A stretch of 64,000 bases of DNA from Azorinus chamasolen (Eukaryota; Mollusca; Bivalvia; Cardiida; Solecurtidae): positions 82,075,945-82,139,944 of the forward strand of contig OY755243.1 of NCBI GenBank assembly GCA_963576725.1, in the 5' to 3' direction. Made by a program: the position numbers and the translations under genes. The notes beneath the pieces were generated by a model, which had not been told where the DNA came from, ran no database searches, and saw nothing but the letters and a program-made list of their open reading frames with translations. Below are positions 40,999-50,945 of this stretch, one piece after another (the stretch's first letter is position 1; the number at the start of each line of letters is the position of its first letter).

Positions 40999-41262
40999 AC
41001 ACATTGCAGCAGAATTCAGGGAAAGTGCTACAGACGGCATTGCCGTGATGTGTTATATTATTTTTTAATAGTTCCCCACGTCATCAAACCTGCATTTATT
41101 TCTCTTAAAAGATTTGAAAATAATACTGATCAAGGTTACAGCTGAATTCCGTTGATTGACGTAATGACATTTCCGTCAGCCAATCTAATCCCACATGTTG
41201 TCTTGGGAAATAACTGAACATTTTTTAATCGAAAAAGAAAAGAACAGTAAAAAACAAACGTC

Positions 41263-41340
41263 GTGCACATGCACACAACGGTACCGAGGGATAGGAACCC
41301 TGCACATGCACACACCGGTACCGACGGATAGGAACCCTAA
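41263..41340. repeat. 37-bp tandem duplication
   Basis: GCACATGCACACAACGGTAC + CGAGGGATAGGAACCCT is repeated with three substitutions. Confidence 0.85.
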
Positions 41341-41354
41341 TCCTGCTATCCGTC

Positions 41355-41515
41355 ACGCAAACAGCTTGGAACCAGATTAGACTCCGAGTAACCCGGCGTC
41401 TCGTCACGATCCAAGCTGTGTGAAACTTGGTCAATAATTTCACAAACGTTTGATCAATAAGGAAATCATCAACATTGCACTGGCTCCAAATCTGAGCAGA
41501 CATTTTTGTCTCAAA
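41355..41515. repeat. B5 element
   Basis: CAAACAGCTTGGAACCAGAT, TCCGAGTAACCCGGCGTC, ACGATCCAAGCTGTGTGAAA, CTTGGTCAATAATTTCAC, TCTGAGCAGACATTTTTG. Confidence 0.68.
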
Positions 41516-41555
41516 TGGATAGGGGATAGCAGAGTAGTCATCATAAAAGAGAAGA

Positions 41556-41721
41556 ATTTAGATATTCTAAGGAAGGTGACTGCTTAATATAGGGTGAAAG
41601 TCATGCAGAAAGCTCCTTGGAGAGCTTTCTGTGTGACTTCCACCTTGAATTAAGCTGCCACCTGTCTCCTAGACATATATTAATACAAAATTGAAGGTCC
41701 TGTTTAGAAAGGGTTTACTTT
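41556..41721. mobile_element. P1 element, left terminus missing
   Basis: GAGAAGAATTTAGATATTCT, GGTGACTGCTTAATATAGGG, GAAAGTCATGCAGAAAGCTC, CTTGGAGAGC and the right end GGTCCTGTTTAGAAAGGGTT. Confidence 0.75.
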
Positions 41722-41777
41722 ATGCTGTTTGGCATACGTGCTTTTTTGTTCCGTATTTATGTGGGTCACCCGTTATA

Positions 41778-41982
41778 CAAATAAACCCTCTCTATAACGG
41801 CCACTACATTATGTAAAATAGTTGGTATTTAGGGCATGTGGCTGCTTAAAGCAAGGTGAACGTAAAACAGAACGCTCCTATAGAAGCGTTCTGTTTTACA
41901 TTCACCTTGCTTTAAGCAGCCATCTGCCTGTAACACAAAATACTTGATGTAATTTAGTTGTCGTTATAGAGAGGGTTTACTG
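41778..41982. mobile_element. P2 element, 205 bp, TA-flanked
   Basis: CAAATAAACCCTCTCTATAA to CGTTATAGAGAGGGTTTACTG. Hairpin AAAGCAAGGTGAACGTAAAA, CAGAACGCTCC, TATAGAAGCGTTCTGTTTTA. Confidence 0.9.
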
Positions 41983-42017
41983 TAACTTCAAGTACACATA
42001 TTAGCCGTTTATTTCAT

Positions 42018-42120
42018 TAACCTTTACTCTGCTGCGGATGAGTGCTTACATTTGAAAACAGTTTGGATCACCATGCGACGACGTGTAACTCGGCATCTAA
42101 TCAGGATCCAACCTGATTTA
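42018..42120. repeat. B5 half-element
   Basis: TTAACCTTTACTCTGCTGCG, CAGTTTGGATCACCATGCGA, TGTAACTCGGCATCTAATCA, GGATCCAACCTG. 42121-42330 has nothing further. Confidence 0.55.
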
Positions 42121-42426
42121 CATTTTAGTAGATAAACTGATTATAGATTGAATTTCGAAATGTAGTGGGTGCAAATTATGTAAAGATAATTTGCACGCAG
42201 GTAAAATGTTAAAATGTCCATCCAAGTTTCATCCCGTTATGAAATGCAAGTACTTCAATTATTGCATAACAGTATAAAATAAGAGAAATTTCCCGCCATT
42301 ACAGTAGCGAATCAGATTTGTAGTATATAAGAACAGAGAGCAGAACCTGATCAGAAAGCTGATACAGGGGTTACTTGATCTGGGCTAACTCTTTTCTACA
42401 GCGGGTGTAAAACGGCAAATACAGCG

Positions 42427-42564
42427 TTAACCCATACCGCAATATAAACGCATGTAGCGCATTTGCAAACAGAGTAGACTCTGATGAGAAGGTTCCTTTA
42501 GGGGTCCTCTCATCTGGGTCTATATTGTTTGCAAAGGACATTTAATACGCAATGAAAGGGTTAA
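42427..42564 (+). mobile_element. Short TTAA-bounded element, 138 bp (B9)
   Basis: TTAACCCATACCGCAATATA to ATACGCAATGAAAGGGTTAA. Its hairpin (AGAGTAGACTCTGATGAGAA, GGTTCCTTTAGGGGTCC, TCTCATCTGGGTCTA) resembles B1/J arms, with little else between it and the ends. Confidence 0.72.
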
Positions 42565-42654
42565 GCATAGCTTTGAATTGTCTGATGTGTTATGTTGCAT
42601 GTCGTATAAACATGATGGTTATTTCAGTTGAAATCAGTTTCTTTCATCATTCAA

Positions 42655-42770
42655 GACGTCAATTACGCCGTAGATGTGCCTCTGTATGCCTTTGTAAACA
42701 GAGAACACCCAGATCACACATCTCATGTAGGAGTCTTCTGACCAAAGTATTCTATGTCTGCTTAAATACG
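42655..42770. repeat. B1 hairpin remnant
   Basis: ATTACGCCGTAGATGTGCCT, TTGTAAACAGAGAACACCCA, CATGTAGGAGTCTTCTGACC. It lies just downstream of exon B of the SCYL2-like gene. Confidence 0.5.
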
Positions 42771-42811
42771 CATTCTAAGCTCACTAAGTAAAGACAATAA
42801 CTTGGACTTAC

Positions 42812-42972
42812 TGGCATTCTTCCAGCGGATGAATCACGGTCAGAATTTTTGGATGCTTTAGTTTCACAAGATACTGCACTTCCTTTCGGAGTATTTCCGA
42901 AACAATCTCCCGCCGCCTTGGCTTATGTAGCTTATCGGCGATTTTCTTCTCAAAGAAAAACACAGATGCCTC
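42812..42972 (-). CDS. SCYL2-like: SCY1-like pseudokinase (SCYL2-like), internal exon B
   Basis: Read on the minus strand, a 161-nt exon follows an acceptor (GTATTTTTGTTTCAG) and precedes a consensus donor (GTAAGT). It gives 53 codons plus two bases with no stop. It starts EASVFFFEKKIADKLHKPRR and continues through KEVQYLVKLKHPKILTVIHP to LEEC. This is the beta3 strand, alpha-C helix and following HP-x-I-L strand of the SCYL2 pseudokinase lobe. The alpha-C glutamate (residue 31, in KEV) is kept. The position of the catalytic VAIK lysine is Phe (ASVF), as expected of a pseudokinase. SCYL2 relatives bind clathrin/AP-2 and act in endosome/Golgi traffic (family knowledge). It joins exon A in phase 0; the next exon should begin in phase 2 below 42812 but was not found. 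The minus orientation is clear; orthology versus a SCYL2 paralogue is not settled. Confidence 0.82.
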
Positions 42973-43059
42973 CTGAAACAAAAATACAATGATTGGTTAT
43001 GCATGTACGTGCATAGTCAGTGTTCTCTGCAGTCAGATCCCTTTTATTTCGACTAAGTA

Positions 43060-43209
43060 ATGACTTATTAAATGTGTCTTTAAAACATGTGGTTGCTCAA
43101 TGCAGGATAAACGTGATGCAGAAAGCTGCTACAGGATTTAGCTACCACTTGCATTCAAGACTCAGAATGAGACCTCTTTTTGATGGTCGCTTTAGAGGAG
43201 TACAATGTA
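43060..43209. mobile_element. P3 element, left end missing
   Basis: ACATGTGGTTGCTCAATGCA, GCAGAAAGCTGCTACAGGAT, GAGACCTCTTTTTGATGGTC, GCTTTAGAGGAGTACAATG. It lies in the SCYL2-like intron. Confidence 0.6.
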
Positions 43210-43526
43210 TAAGGAAGACGTGAATCCCTCCGCTTTCACCTACATATATAGTGGACTAACTCAGGCCATCAAATGCCACTTAGTCTCTCACCGCTGAAGA
43301 TCAGAAAACCAGGGGAGCACTTCTTCAAGTGAAAAAACGTTGCTATTATTATTGTAACTATTTATAATTTTGATGATGATGGCGATGATGATGATTTTTA
43401 TTTAGATAACATACGAATATACGCGAATGAGAGTTCAGACATTAAACATGTGTTTTGAATACTTAGAATAATTCCGTTTGGTAGATTTACGGGAAAATTT
43501 ACGTAACAAACCCTAGCATCATACGA

Positions 43527-43601
43527 ACTGTTTGATACCGTATAAACACACTGTCTGCCCATTCTTGTTTGATGCGTATAAACACGCTGTCTGCCCATTC
43601 C
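43527..43601. repeat. 36-bp tandem duplication
   Basis: TGTTTGATACCGTATAAACA + CACTGTCTGCCCATTC is repeated with a few changes. W-like words (ACAAACCCTAGCATCATACG, GAACGGACCATGG) flank it. Confidence 0.75.
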
Positions 43602-43654
43602 TGATGAAGTGAACGGACCATGGTTTCAATTCGGAGACTATTGAAGCCTCGTAA

Positions 43655-43805
43655 CAAACCCTTTATCTGATATAGCCTATCACGCCTTTCACGCCTATGA
43701 TAACAGAGCAGACCAAGATCAGACGGCTCTAGTAGCAACTGTCTGATCAGAGCCTTCTCTGTTTAATGTTTACATATACGCCAATGTTTGCCATGGCAAT
43801 AAAAA
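43655..43805 (+). mobile_element. B1 element, partial
   Basis: AACAAACCCTTTATCTGATA, CACGCCTTTCACGCCTATGA, GCAGACCAAGATCAGACGGC / TGTCTGATCAGAGCCTTCTC, TTTGCCATGGCAAT. 43806-44235 is unassigned intron. Confidence 0.6.
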
Positions 43806-44239
43806 TGTATAATAATCAAATTAAGAAATGTTTAATATGGTTTCACAGGTAAGGATTATTTAGTGATCGTTTTGAACATGGTGACTTGTGCCTTTTTTCT
43901 ATAGAACTATCATCTTGCCTCGTCAAAATATGTTAAATGTGCCATGCTCTCTTTGGCTGGATTAAATTAAGTATTGTTTGTTGTTTCCATGAAATATTTT
44001 ATGAAGATATCATTTTCACTACAAAATTTGAACCTCTTTGAAACGTATATTTGGTAATAAACATCTTGTATTTCGGACAAGCGCTTGTTTAATGTAGAAC
44101 ACAACTATTGCAAAACTCCGCTACTTTTATGACTGATCACTTGTAAAACGTTTTATCATGGCAAATTGCCATATTTCAATCTACAGTTACCCGACCTGAA
44201 GCGATTATCAAATATAAATCTAATTCTGGTGTTACAAAT

Positions 44240-44320
44240 GTATAGCCAGGTTGTAGCTTAATGCAGGACGAAAATTATGCTGAAAATTCGGGCAGGATCT
44301 TTGTGCAGTAACTTTGAAAC
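44240..44320. mobile_element. P-core left arm
   Basis: AGCCAGGTTGTAGCTTAATG, CAGGACGAAAATTATGCTGA. The right arm is poorly kept. 44321-44870 is unassigned intron. Confidence 0.4.
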
Positions 44321-44874
44321 ACCTGTGTTTATTCATAAAGTTGTCGCATTAGAGTGTTTTTTTCTGCAAAAACCACCTGCTTTAAAGAAATAGATATAGA
44401 TCTATGTGTATTCATGACGTTGTCGCATTTGATAGAATTACTGTATAAATCTAGATGAGTCTTGTTCTCCTATGTTTCGTCTATATTCAGTTTGTAACAC
44501 ATTGCCTAGAGTGTAATAACATTTGAAACCAACAAAATGTAATGTTCTAGATTTATATTGTTCACCTTTGACAAATGGCGCACATATGTCTAAATTATAT
44601 TTAGCGTTAGAAGTTTCACCCTGGGTCTGTGATTGCCTAAATGACGCCGGGTGCCACTGTTATAACATCAGGAAATTGATATTGCCACTATAAACACATA
44701 TTAACTGTAACAGACCAACATACATCATTTCTCTGGCTGTCAAACACCTGACAGCAACTGATATACGTCTGAGTTGCTTTTGAAAGAGGAGAAAACATTA
44801 ACAAAGAGTCTCGATATGTCATATAGTGGTGGAGGTTTTTGTAGATCTTAATTCAATTCTTAAACACGGTACAC

Positions 44875-45072
44875 TAATTAATAACACCTCTGAATAAAAC
44901 CTTCGTATTAGTATAAACATCACTCTTTAAGACAGATGACATCTTACTACAGGGTGGCAGTCATGCAGAAAGCTCCTTCTATGCCATTCACCCTGCTTTA
45001 AGCAGCAACCTGCTTAAAAAGACCTACATTCTTCTTTATTAGAATTCCGCTTTACAGGGAGTTTACTCTATC
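44875..45072. mobile_element. P1 element, decayed
   Basis: AACACCTCTGAATAAAACCT at the left; GACAGATGACATCTTACTAC, AGGGTGGCAGTCATGCAGAA, AGCTCC; CACCCTGCTTTAAGCAGCAA; right end GAATTCCGCTTTACAGGGAG. Confidence 0.65.
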
Positions 45073-45375
45073 GCCGACGTGTAGGCGATATAATGAATGT
45101 TCAAATATATCAACAATCGACAGTGGGAAAGAATTGAACTTTGGAAACAGACGATCTTAGACCTTCTAAAGGATATGTTTTACGTTCTAAATGTTATACA
45201 CGGCACTAAAGTGTAATATAAATCATTATTTAACGCTGTGACGTTCCAGAAAAAAGCGTAATAATGAAGATATACCGCCGCTAACGGACTTAACTTGCAT
45301 TTTAAATGAATAAGACCCATACATTAGAAGTGATTTGTTGCGAAAGTTTGTATATAAAACCTTACCATGATGCGA

Positions 45376-45550
45376 AAAATAATGTCTGCTCAAAGTTTAT
45401 TCTGGTGAAATTTTGACTATTTCCAATTCGAAAAAAACTTTTGAGAGAAACTGTTCAGCGAGTGACATACATATTGGATCCTGATTGGGCGCTGAGTAAG
45501 TTTGCGTCAAATCTGGATCCGAACTGCTTTGCACGTGCGTCTCAGGTGGT
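45376..45550. repeat. B5 element
   Basis: AAAATAATGTCTGCTCAAAG, TTTTGACTATTTCCAATTCG, ATATTGGATCCTGATTGGGC, GCTGAGTAAGTTTGCG, TCAAATCTGGATCCGAACTG. Confidence 0.6.
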
Positions 45551-45618
45551 GGATAGCGATATATATGTAAGAGTTATTTCACACTAGGGCTATGGTATCA
45601 GAGGACTTGTAAACATAT

Positions 45619-45912
45619 TTACACTTGAACTTCGATATCTCGAACTTCAAGGGACCATATTAATTACTTCGAGATAACAAAGGTTCGACTCATCTAATTT
45701 CTAATCTGAACAATTTTTCAAATTCACAGCTTAATGCAGGTTTAAAGTAATGCCGAAAGCTCCCGTTACTTCGACCTACATTAAGCTGTCATATATGTTT
45801 ATAGATATGCGTAGTGATACATTTTAGAACAATTCTATATTGTAAATATATTGGAAGGTCCAAACCTTTACTTAGAGTTATCCGAGTTCGAGATATTGAA
45901 GTTTAACTAAAA
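45619..45912. mobile_element. P5 element, ~294 bp
   Basis: TTACACTTGAACTTCGATAT at the left, CGAGTTCGAGATATTGAAGTTTAAC at the right. Inside is a short P hairpin (CACAGCTTAATGCAGGTTTA, AAGTAATGCCGAAAGCTCCC / GACCTACATTAAGCTGTC). The long TIR arms (TTCAAGGGACCATATTAATT) match the 19893 copy. Confidence 0.78.
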
Positions 45913-45997
45913 ACTATTTTGGCGCCATATACATTACATCTGTAAACAGTGTTATCTGCTTTTAACATTAGAATGGACTTTTTTTTAGATTTCTTCT

Positions 45998-46212
45998 TTA
46001 ACCCTTTCGCTGCCAATGCCGGATCTGAGATTACCTATGCAAACAGTTTGGATCCAGATGAGACGCCGAGTAACTCGGCGTCTCATCAGGATCCAAACTG
46101 TTTGTTACTGTTACTATGTTTTTGAAACAAAAATGAAGAAAATCAAAAGAATGAAAATTTGTAGCAGACGACAAAGTTAGCAGACGACAGCGTTTGGCAG
46201 CGAAAGGGTTAA
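45998..46212 (+). mobile_element. B2 reference copy, 215 bp, TTAA-flanked
   Basis: TTAACCCTTTCGCTGCCAAT to TTTGGCAGCGAAAGGGTTAA. A perfect hairpin CAAACAGTTTGGATCCAGAT, GAGACGCCGAGTAACTCGGC, GTCTCATCAGGATCCAAACT. The right flank has the paired words GCAGACGACAAAG and GCAGACGACAGCG. Confidence 0.93.
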
Positions 46213-46213
46213 A

Positions 46214-46342
46214 ATACGAGGGGTGTTCCATAAATAATGTCATCTGTGCTTTATTTCGCGGAAATCGTGCATCCAAATACCCAGGCCGGACATCGAACCA
46301 CAGCGGCAAGGCAGACAACAAGTCAAGTATTTTCGACATAAT
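46214..46342. mobile_element. Possible mariner terminal remnant
   Basis: ATACGAGGGGTGTTCCATAA, ATAATGTC directly after the B2 element resembles mariner termini. The next 90 bp contain a minus-strand frame (from 46339) with no transposase motif that I recognise. The other end is not seen. Confidence 0.35.
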
Positions 46343-46679
46343 TGTCTCCAGCGAGATAAAATAATGAAATATTTAACGCTACAAGAGATGTAGTGTAATA
46401 CAAATTCATTTTGAAAATGATACCAAACATCGAAACTGGCATGTTAAACAAACAACGACACTGTGTAGAATTAGTCAGATATTGTTAAAATGCGATTTAT
46501 CTGCAAAATAACGCGAATTACAGAGTTGCAGATATAAGAAGCGTATTTCGAAAACGCAATTAATATTTCTTAAAAGTTCCCCGCCATTCCCTTTCTTGCT
46601 ACGGTAAGATAAAGTTTTGCTGAGAAACAAGACATTTTGATATAGTAGTACACATTTTATCTGCAACCCTGATGTAGTA

Positions 46680-46865
46680 CAGAGAAACTCCTCTAAACCG
46701 GAATTGTAATAAATAATAATTTAGATACTTTTATGCAGGTGACTGCTTAATGCAGGATTAAAGTCACGTAGAGGAGCTTTCTGCATGGCTTTCACCCTGC
46801 ATTAAGCTGTCACCAAGACGGATGTTTATACTGAATTCAAGGTCCGGTTTGGAAAGGTTTTACTG
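46680..46865. mobile_element. P1 element, TA-flanked
   Basis: CAGAGAAACTCCTCTAAACC to CGGTTTGGAAAGGTTTTACTG. The left hairpin arm is shortened (AGTCACGTAGAGGAGC). Confidence 0.85.
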
Positions 46866-47088
46866 TATATGAAAAGTCCAATAATGAACGTAAAACAAAC
46901 CTAATTCATAAAATTTAACAATGGGGTATTTACAGTTAGATGACTACTTCATAAAGAGTGACGATGGGGAGACTCCTTAAGGGGCACTATATATTACCAT
47001 GGCCCAGCATGAAACTAGCAACAAAAGCTTGACATTTAGCTTCCTATTGAGGGGTTGTTTTATTTATATTTGACTATACCGCGAAACC

Positions 47089-47264
47089 TCTCTAAACCGA
47101 ACGATAATTCAGTATAAATATGGCAACTTAATGCCGGGTGAAAGTCATGCAGAAAGCTCCTCTAGGAGTTTTCTGCATGACGTTCACCCTGCATTAATCA
47201 GCCACCTGCCTAAACGTGTCTAAATTGTTCTCTACTAGAATTCCGGTTTAGAGGGGTTTTACTG
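47089..47264. mobile_element. P1 element, TA-flanked
   Basis: CCGCGAAACCTCTCTAAACC to GGTTTAGAGGGGTTTTACTG. The centre GCTCCTCTAGGAG is intact. About 25 bp of the left side are missing (TATAAATATGGCAACTTAAT). Confidence 0.85.
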
Positions 47265-47434
47265 TAGTTGACGATTTATCAAACCAAATGGCATTTTCTG
47301 TTGCCTAAGATACAGTTCTAGTCAGATCGTCTACACTCAGTATATGCTCAAATAGGAGAAGTTTAATAAGGGTATACTATTTATTACTCCGTTACTTTAA
47401 TTTCAAGTCATCAAAATCAAGAGGACAGCTTAAA

Positions 47435-47576
47435 TTTAGAATTGTGTAGTTTTTAAACCACTGTGATAAATAGAACATTTACTCCTATAAGAGCAAATGC
47501 TCTATTTATCCCAATGGTTTCAAAAGGTGACTTTTACAGCGGCGCCATCTGGCGGCATTATGAGAGAATGGGTTAA
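47435..47576 (+). mobile_element. B3 element, left end shortened
   Basis: TTAAATTTAGAATTGTGTAG, AAACCACTGTGATAAATAGA, ACTCCTATAAGAGCAAATGC, CAATGGTTTCAAAAGGTGAC, ending AGAGAATGGGTTAA. The distal part GCGGCGCCATCTGGCGGC differs from 25876. Confidence 0.75.
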
Positions 47577-47793
47577 GCTAACAGGACAAGACAGGACGTT
47601 TAACAAAGTGTATCCCCCCTTAGCCTTCGGGTTGTGTTCAATTTTCGTCACAATAATGCTGGTTTAACCTTTCAGACTGATGTTAAGCACATGCGAACGT
47701 GCATATCGCAAGCTACGCCCCTGAAAATAGAGCCGAACAGACATAATAGAGGAAAAGAGTTGATGTGACCTGATTTTGACATTTTGACATTAC

Positions 47794-48108
47794 CTTATTA
47801 TCATCTATTCTGACGGCATCGAATATTTTCCAGATCATTTCGGGGCCGCAGCTGGCCGCGTGCTGTCCGATTTCATAGAACCTTGTAATGGGGTTCTCTT
47901 CATCGGAAATGATAGAGTGTTTGATCATGGAGAGGACATCCATGCTTCTGGTGAAGGAGGAACACTTGAGGAACCTACATGACCCACATGAGTCTCTCGG
48001 GCTGTCGGCGGGATCGTCTTCCACGGTATAAGGTTCATAGAACGACGGCTCGAACATAGGCTGGGGTGGCATACGTCAGGGCGCACATTTAGTGAGTTCC
48101 AAGGCGCT
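47794..48108 (-). CDS. SCYL2-like: SCY1-like pseudokinase (SCYL2-like), first coding exon A
   Basis: On the minus strand, an acceptor-like CTATTCATTCTCTCCATTACAG precedes 48108 and a donor (AAG|GTAATG) follows 47794. An in-frame TGA two codons before the ATG at 48072 closes the frame upstream. The ATG at 48072 gives 93 codons but has a weak context (C at -3). Met44 at 47943 has a strong context (A at -3, G at +4) and coincides with where SCYL2 proteins usually begin, so either start is possible. Residues 44-93 read MDVLSMIKHSIISDEENPIT, then FYEIGQHAASCGPEMIWKIF, DAVRIDDNK. This is the degenerate glycine-loop region of the pseudokinase lobe. Residues 1-43 would be an acidic, cysteine-bearing extension (CGSC, KC). 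The exon is visibly less AT-rich than its surroundings. The 4.8-kb intron to exon B is full of P/B elements. Confidence 0.78.
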
Positions 48109-48600
48109 CTGTAATGGAGAGAATGAATAGCTTGGATACATTATGCATGAACAACAATATGAAAAAGACAGAATCAGGATACAAGGTTACTACACGTTTT
48201 GCTTGAGTCTAAGTTCATTCTCAAGCATCTGATTTGTCAGCAATATCAACAAATGATCACCCAATTGTTTGCAAATGTACTCAGATGCAAATTTATCTCA
48301 GAAGCTTAATGACCTCGTGGAATTGTGTAAAATATTAATGACAATTATAAAAGTGGACAGATTGACAGGAGAAGATACAAATATAGGGAAATTGATAAAA
48401 AGACTGTGTCTCGATAAGACCCTGTTTAATACCGTCGAAAGTTGTCATAAATACGAGTAAATATTACACAGATTTAGCATTACACAAGGTAGAAAAAGCT
48501 CCGTGTTAATTATAGGTTGAACACATTTGAACTAATTCTATGCTCAATGTTTTTTGAATCGCTTCTTATAATACACATTTGTATTAAGTTTGATGAGTTT
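48109..48600. other. Upstream of exon A; remnant of palindrome Q arm
   Basis: 48205-48240 (CTTGAGTCTAAGTTCATTCT, CAAGCATCTGATTTGTCAG) resembles one arm of the palindrome at 18999. Nothing else assignable; a 5' untranslated exon could lie here but cannot be called. Confidence 0.35.
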
Positions 48601-48650
48601 GAAAACCCTCTAAACCGGACGTTAAATTCTGTATATATATCAGTCAGAAA
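48601..48650. mobile_element. P1 left terminus only
   Basis: AAAACCCTCTAAACCGGACG, TTAAATTCTGTATATATATC without a hairpin. 48770-48830 has a J arm (CTGACCCGAGTCTATACTGT). Confidence 0.55.
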
Positions 48651-48849
48651 TGTCCATCACTTTCGTCTCTGAGACAACATTTCTGGGAATAATCTTGTGG
48701 AATGAGAATGACCAATCTAAGGATTCCATTCAGTTTGATAGGTTTAACTTTGCTGCAGGAGTTTGAATTACAAATAGTTAATATTCTATGAGCCTTCTGA
48801 CCCGAGTCTATACTGTGTGCAAATGACAGTATACTCGTTTCCAGCATTC

Positions 48850-49268
48850 AAATGATTCAAATATACTTAAGACAGTCTATAATGTCCATGCCATCCCATT
48901 ATATAGATGCTCATGGTTGCTGTATATGTGTTGCTGCTATTTTATTTAGAATTAGACACAATGGCCGCATCACAAAACAAACCTATCCCCTTTTGAACCA
49001 TATTTGTTGCATGATAATGTTAATGCAAAATAAGAATCCACTAGTGCAACATCCTCCCAAAACTAAAAGACTTAATTTGGGGTCGCAAAGGCATGTGTGC
49101 ACGTACTGCAGGACGAAATATATGGAGAGATAGTATTCGTCCTGCATTAAGCAATCACCTGTTTTCATACTTAAGCAACAACCTGTTTGCGAAGACAGTT
49201 GTGTTTATTCAAAAAAACATTTGCTTTGGAAATGTTTTTCTGTATTCGTATAATAAGCATCAGTCTGT
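48850..49268. other. Mostly unassigned, with a small P-like hairpin
   Basis: 49115-49170 has ACTGCAGGACGAAATATATG / TAGTATTCGTCCTGCATTAA, GCAATCACCTG, a compact P core. Otherwise no feature. Confidence 0.4.
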
Positions 49269-49518
49269 TTTAACCCTTTCCTTCAAATAAATGCCTTTTC
49301 ACGCATCTGCAAACAGAGTAGACCCAGATCAGACGGCTCCTATAGGACCCGTCTGATCATGGTCTGCTCCGTTTGTTAATGGAAGTTCATAGATCTGTGT
49401 GTTCAGTTTCTAAAATGGCTGCTATGTTCCACCTTCCATGTTTCACCATAACTATTTTGCCCATAACAATTCAGTAGGTAATGAACTTTGGACAACATAA
49501 TAGAACAGGAAAATGTTC
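49269..49518 (+). mobile_element. B6 element, 250 bp
   Basis: TTAACCCTTTCCTTCAAATA to AATAGAACAGGAAAATGTTCA. Hairpin AGAGTAGACCCAGATCAGAC, GGCTCCTATAGGACC, CGTCTGATCATGGTCTGCTC. The flank AAATGGCTGCTATGTTCCAC is intact. Confidence 0.85.
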
Positions 49519-49571
49519 AAAGTAAACCCATGCTTATTTATGGGACAGTCGCTTTAGAACGGTTCTTCTGT
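49519..49571. mobile_element. P3 right terminus
   Basis: GTAAACCCATGCTTATTTAT, GGGACAGTCGCTTTAGAACG, GTTCTTCTGTA. Directly adjacent to B6, so B6 may have landed in a P3. 49572-50012 is unassigned. Confidence 0.5.
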
Positions 49572-50012
49572 ATTTATTTCCAATTAACAGCAGCGAAATA
49601 GTTTTATCCCTCTCATCATTTTAAATTCTTTGTGCATATGATACAGTTGTTTCAGGAACAATATTAACAAAATATGGAATACATAGTTTGCAGATATAAC
49701 AAACATTTTTGTATTTATCAGTTCTCATGAATGTCAAACAATTTTGACCCATTTGAAGCATCGAATCACACAACTTCTCACCCAGGTCCAAACAAATTTA
49801 ATCAAACTTTTAAAACGAAGAGGGTTCAAATAGTTAAGCTAATTCAATTCGGTGAAACAATAGGAGGTCGCATTTTTCTCATGAATGCAAATCCAATTTT
49901 AATACTTTATTCGACAGAACAGAGCTAAAATTGGAATATAAAGTAATAATCTGTCAGTGAATTGAACGCAACCCATATTTATGACGGAAGTAACCAAATG
50001 TTCTAAATCTCA

Positions 50013-50221
50013 TTAACTCTTTCACTGCCGAATATTGTCGTCTGCAAAAATGTGTCGCCTGCTTCAATTTGAATAATTGCTTCGCTTTTAGTTTCATGAG
50101 CATCATGGTGAAATCAAAGAGTTTGGATCCTGATGAGACGCCGAGTTACTCGGCGTCTCATCTGGATCCAAACTGTTTGCATATAAAATAATAGATTCTC
50201 CAATGGCAGCGAAAGTATTAA
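50013..50221 (-). mobile_element. B2 element, 209 bp, TTAA-flanked
   Basis: TTAACTCTTTCACTGCCGAA to AATGGCAGCGAAAGTATTAA. A perfect hairpin GAGTTTGGATCCTGATGAGA, CGCCGAGTTACTCGGCGTCT, CATCTGGATCCAAACTG. Confidence 0.9.
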
Positions 50222-50310
50222 AGTTTCGGGGCAAGGCCTTAACGCATAATTTGATTTGATTTGTTAGTTAGAAAGTTCACCATTTTGTGTAACTAGGTCA
50301 GTAAGGACAA

Positions 50311-50507
50311 TTAACTCTTACTCCGCTGTGGAAAAAATCATGTTTGCTCAAATTTAGATCTGTGCAAATTGACTACTTCCGATTTGTTCGAGCTTGTCAG
50401 AGACTAATAACTGACAGCTTGGATCCTGATGAGATGCCGAGTTACTCGGTGTCTACTCTAGATCCACGCTGTTTGCAAATGCGAGTCGGGTCACAGATAG
50501 CTGTTAA
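50311..50507 (+). mobile_element. B5 element, 197 bp, TTAA-flanked
   Basis: TTAACTCTTACTCCGCTGTG to CACAGATAGCTGTTAA. CAAATTTAGATCTGTGCAAA, TTGACTACTTCCGATTTG and the hairpin CAGCTTGGATCCTGATGAGA, TGCCGAGTTACTCGG. Confidence 0.8.
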
Positions 50508-50630
50508 GTGTCAAACGGGGTGTAATTCTCGTGTGAATTACGACACAGAGAGTGCTATGATAAAAACAATTACAGGCTCTACATTCATACCACATGTAAG
50601 TAATTGGGAATTACTATTGTCAATTCGGTT

Positions 50631-50870
50631 TTAACCCTTTCCCTCATATAAATGCATCTTCACGCGTTTGGAAACATAATAGGCCCAGATCAGATGGCTC
50701 CTATAGGGTCTATTTTGTTTGCTATGTTTGGTACAAATGTATATATATTCTACATTTTTTGTCAAAGCAAAAACCTCCATTGAAAAGATTACATTATAAA
50801 AACTGAGTTATTAAATATTCATGTCGTCATCATTTCTTACGTGAGTACTGAACAGGGAACCAGGGATAAA
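50631..50870 (+). mobile_element. B6/B1-type element, right end lost
   Basis: TTAACCCTTTCCCTCATATA, ATAGGCCCAGATCAGATGGC, TCCTATAGGGTCTATTTTG, TTAAATATTCATGTCGTCAT. It ends with CTGAACAGGGAACCAGGG. Confidence 0.65.
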
Positions 50871-50945
50871 TTATTTCTAGATACTTAGACGCAGAGATAA
50901 AATGAGTAAAGTAGGCTAAGTATATTTTTCTACTGCATTCTATTG

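Noticed and set aside
46031..46339. 102-codon minus-strand frame containing an internal Met-rich start
   Set aside because: It overlaps the perfect B2 element and its hairpin, so it is repeat-derived.
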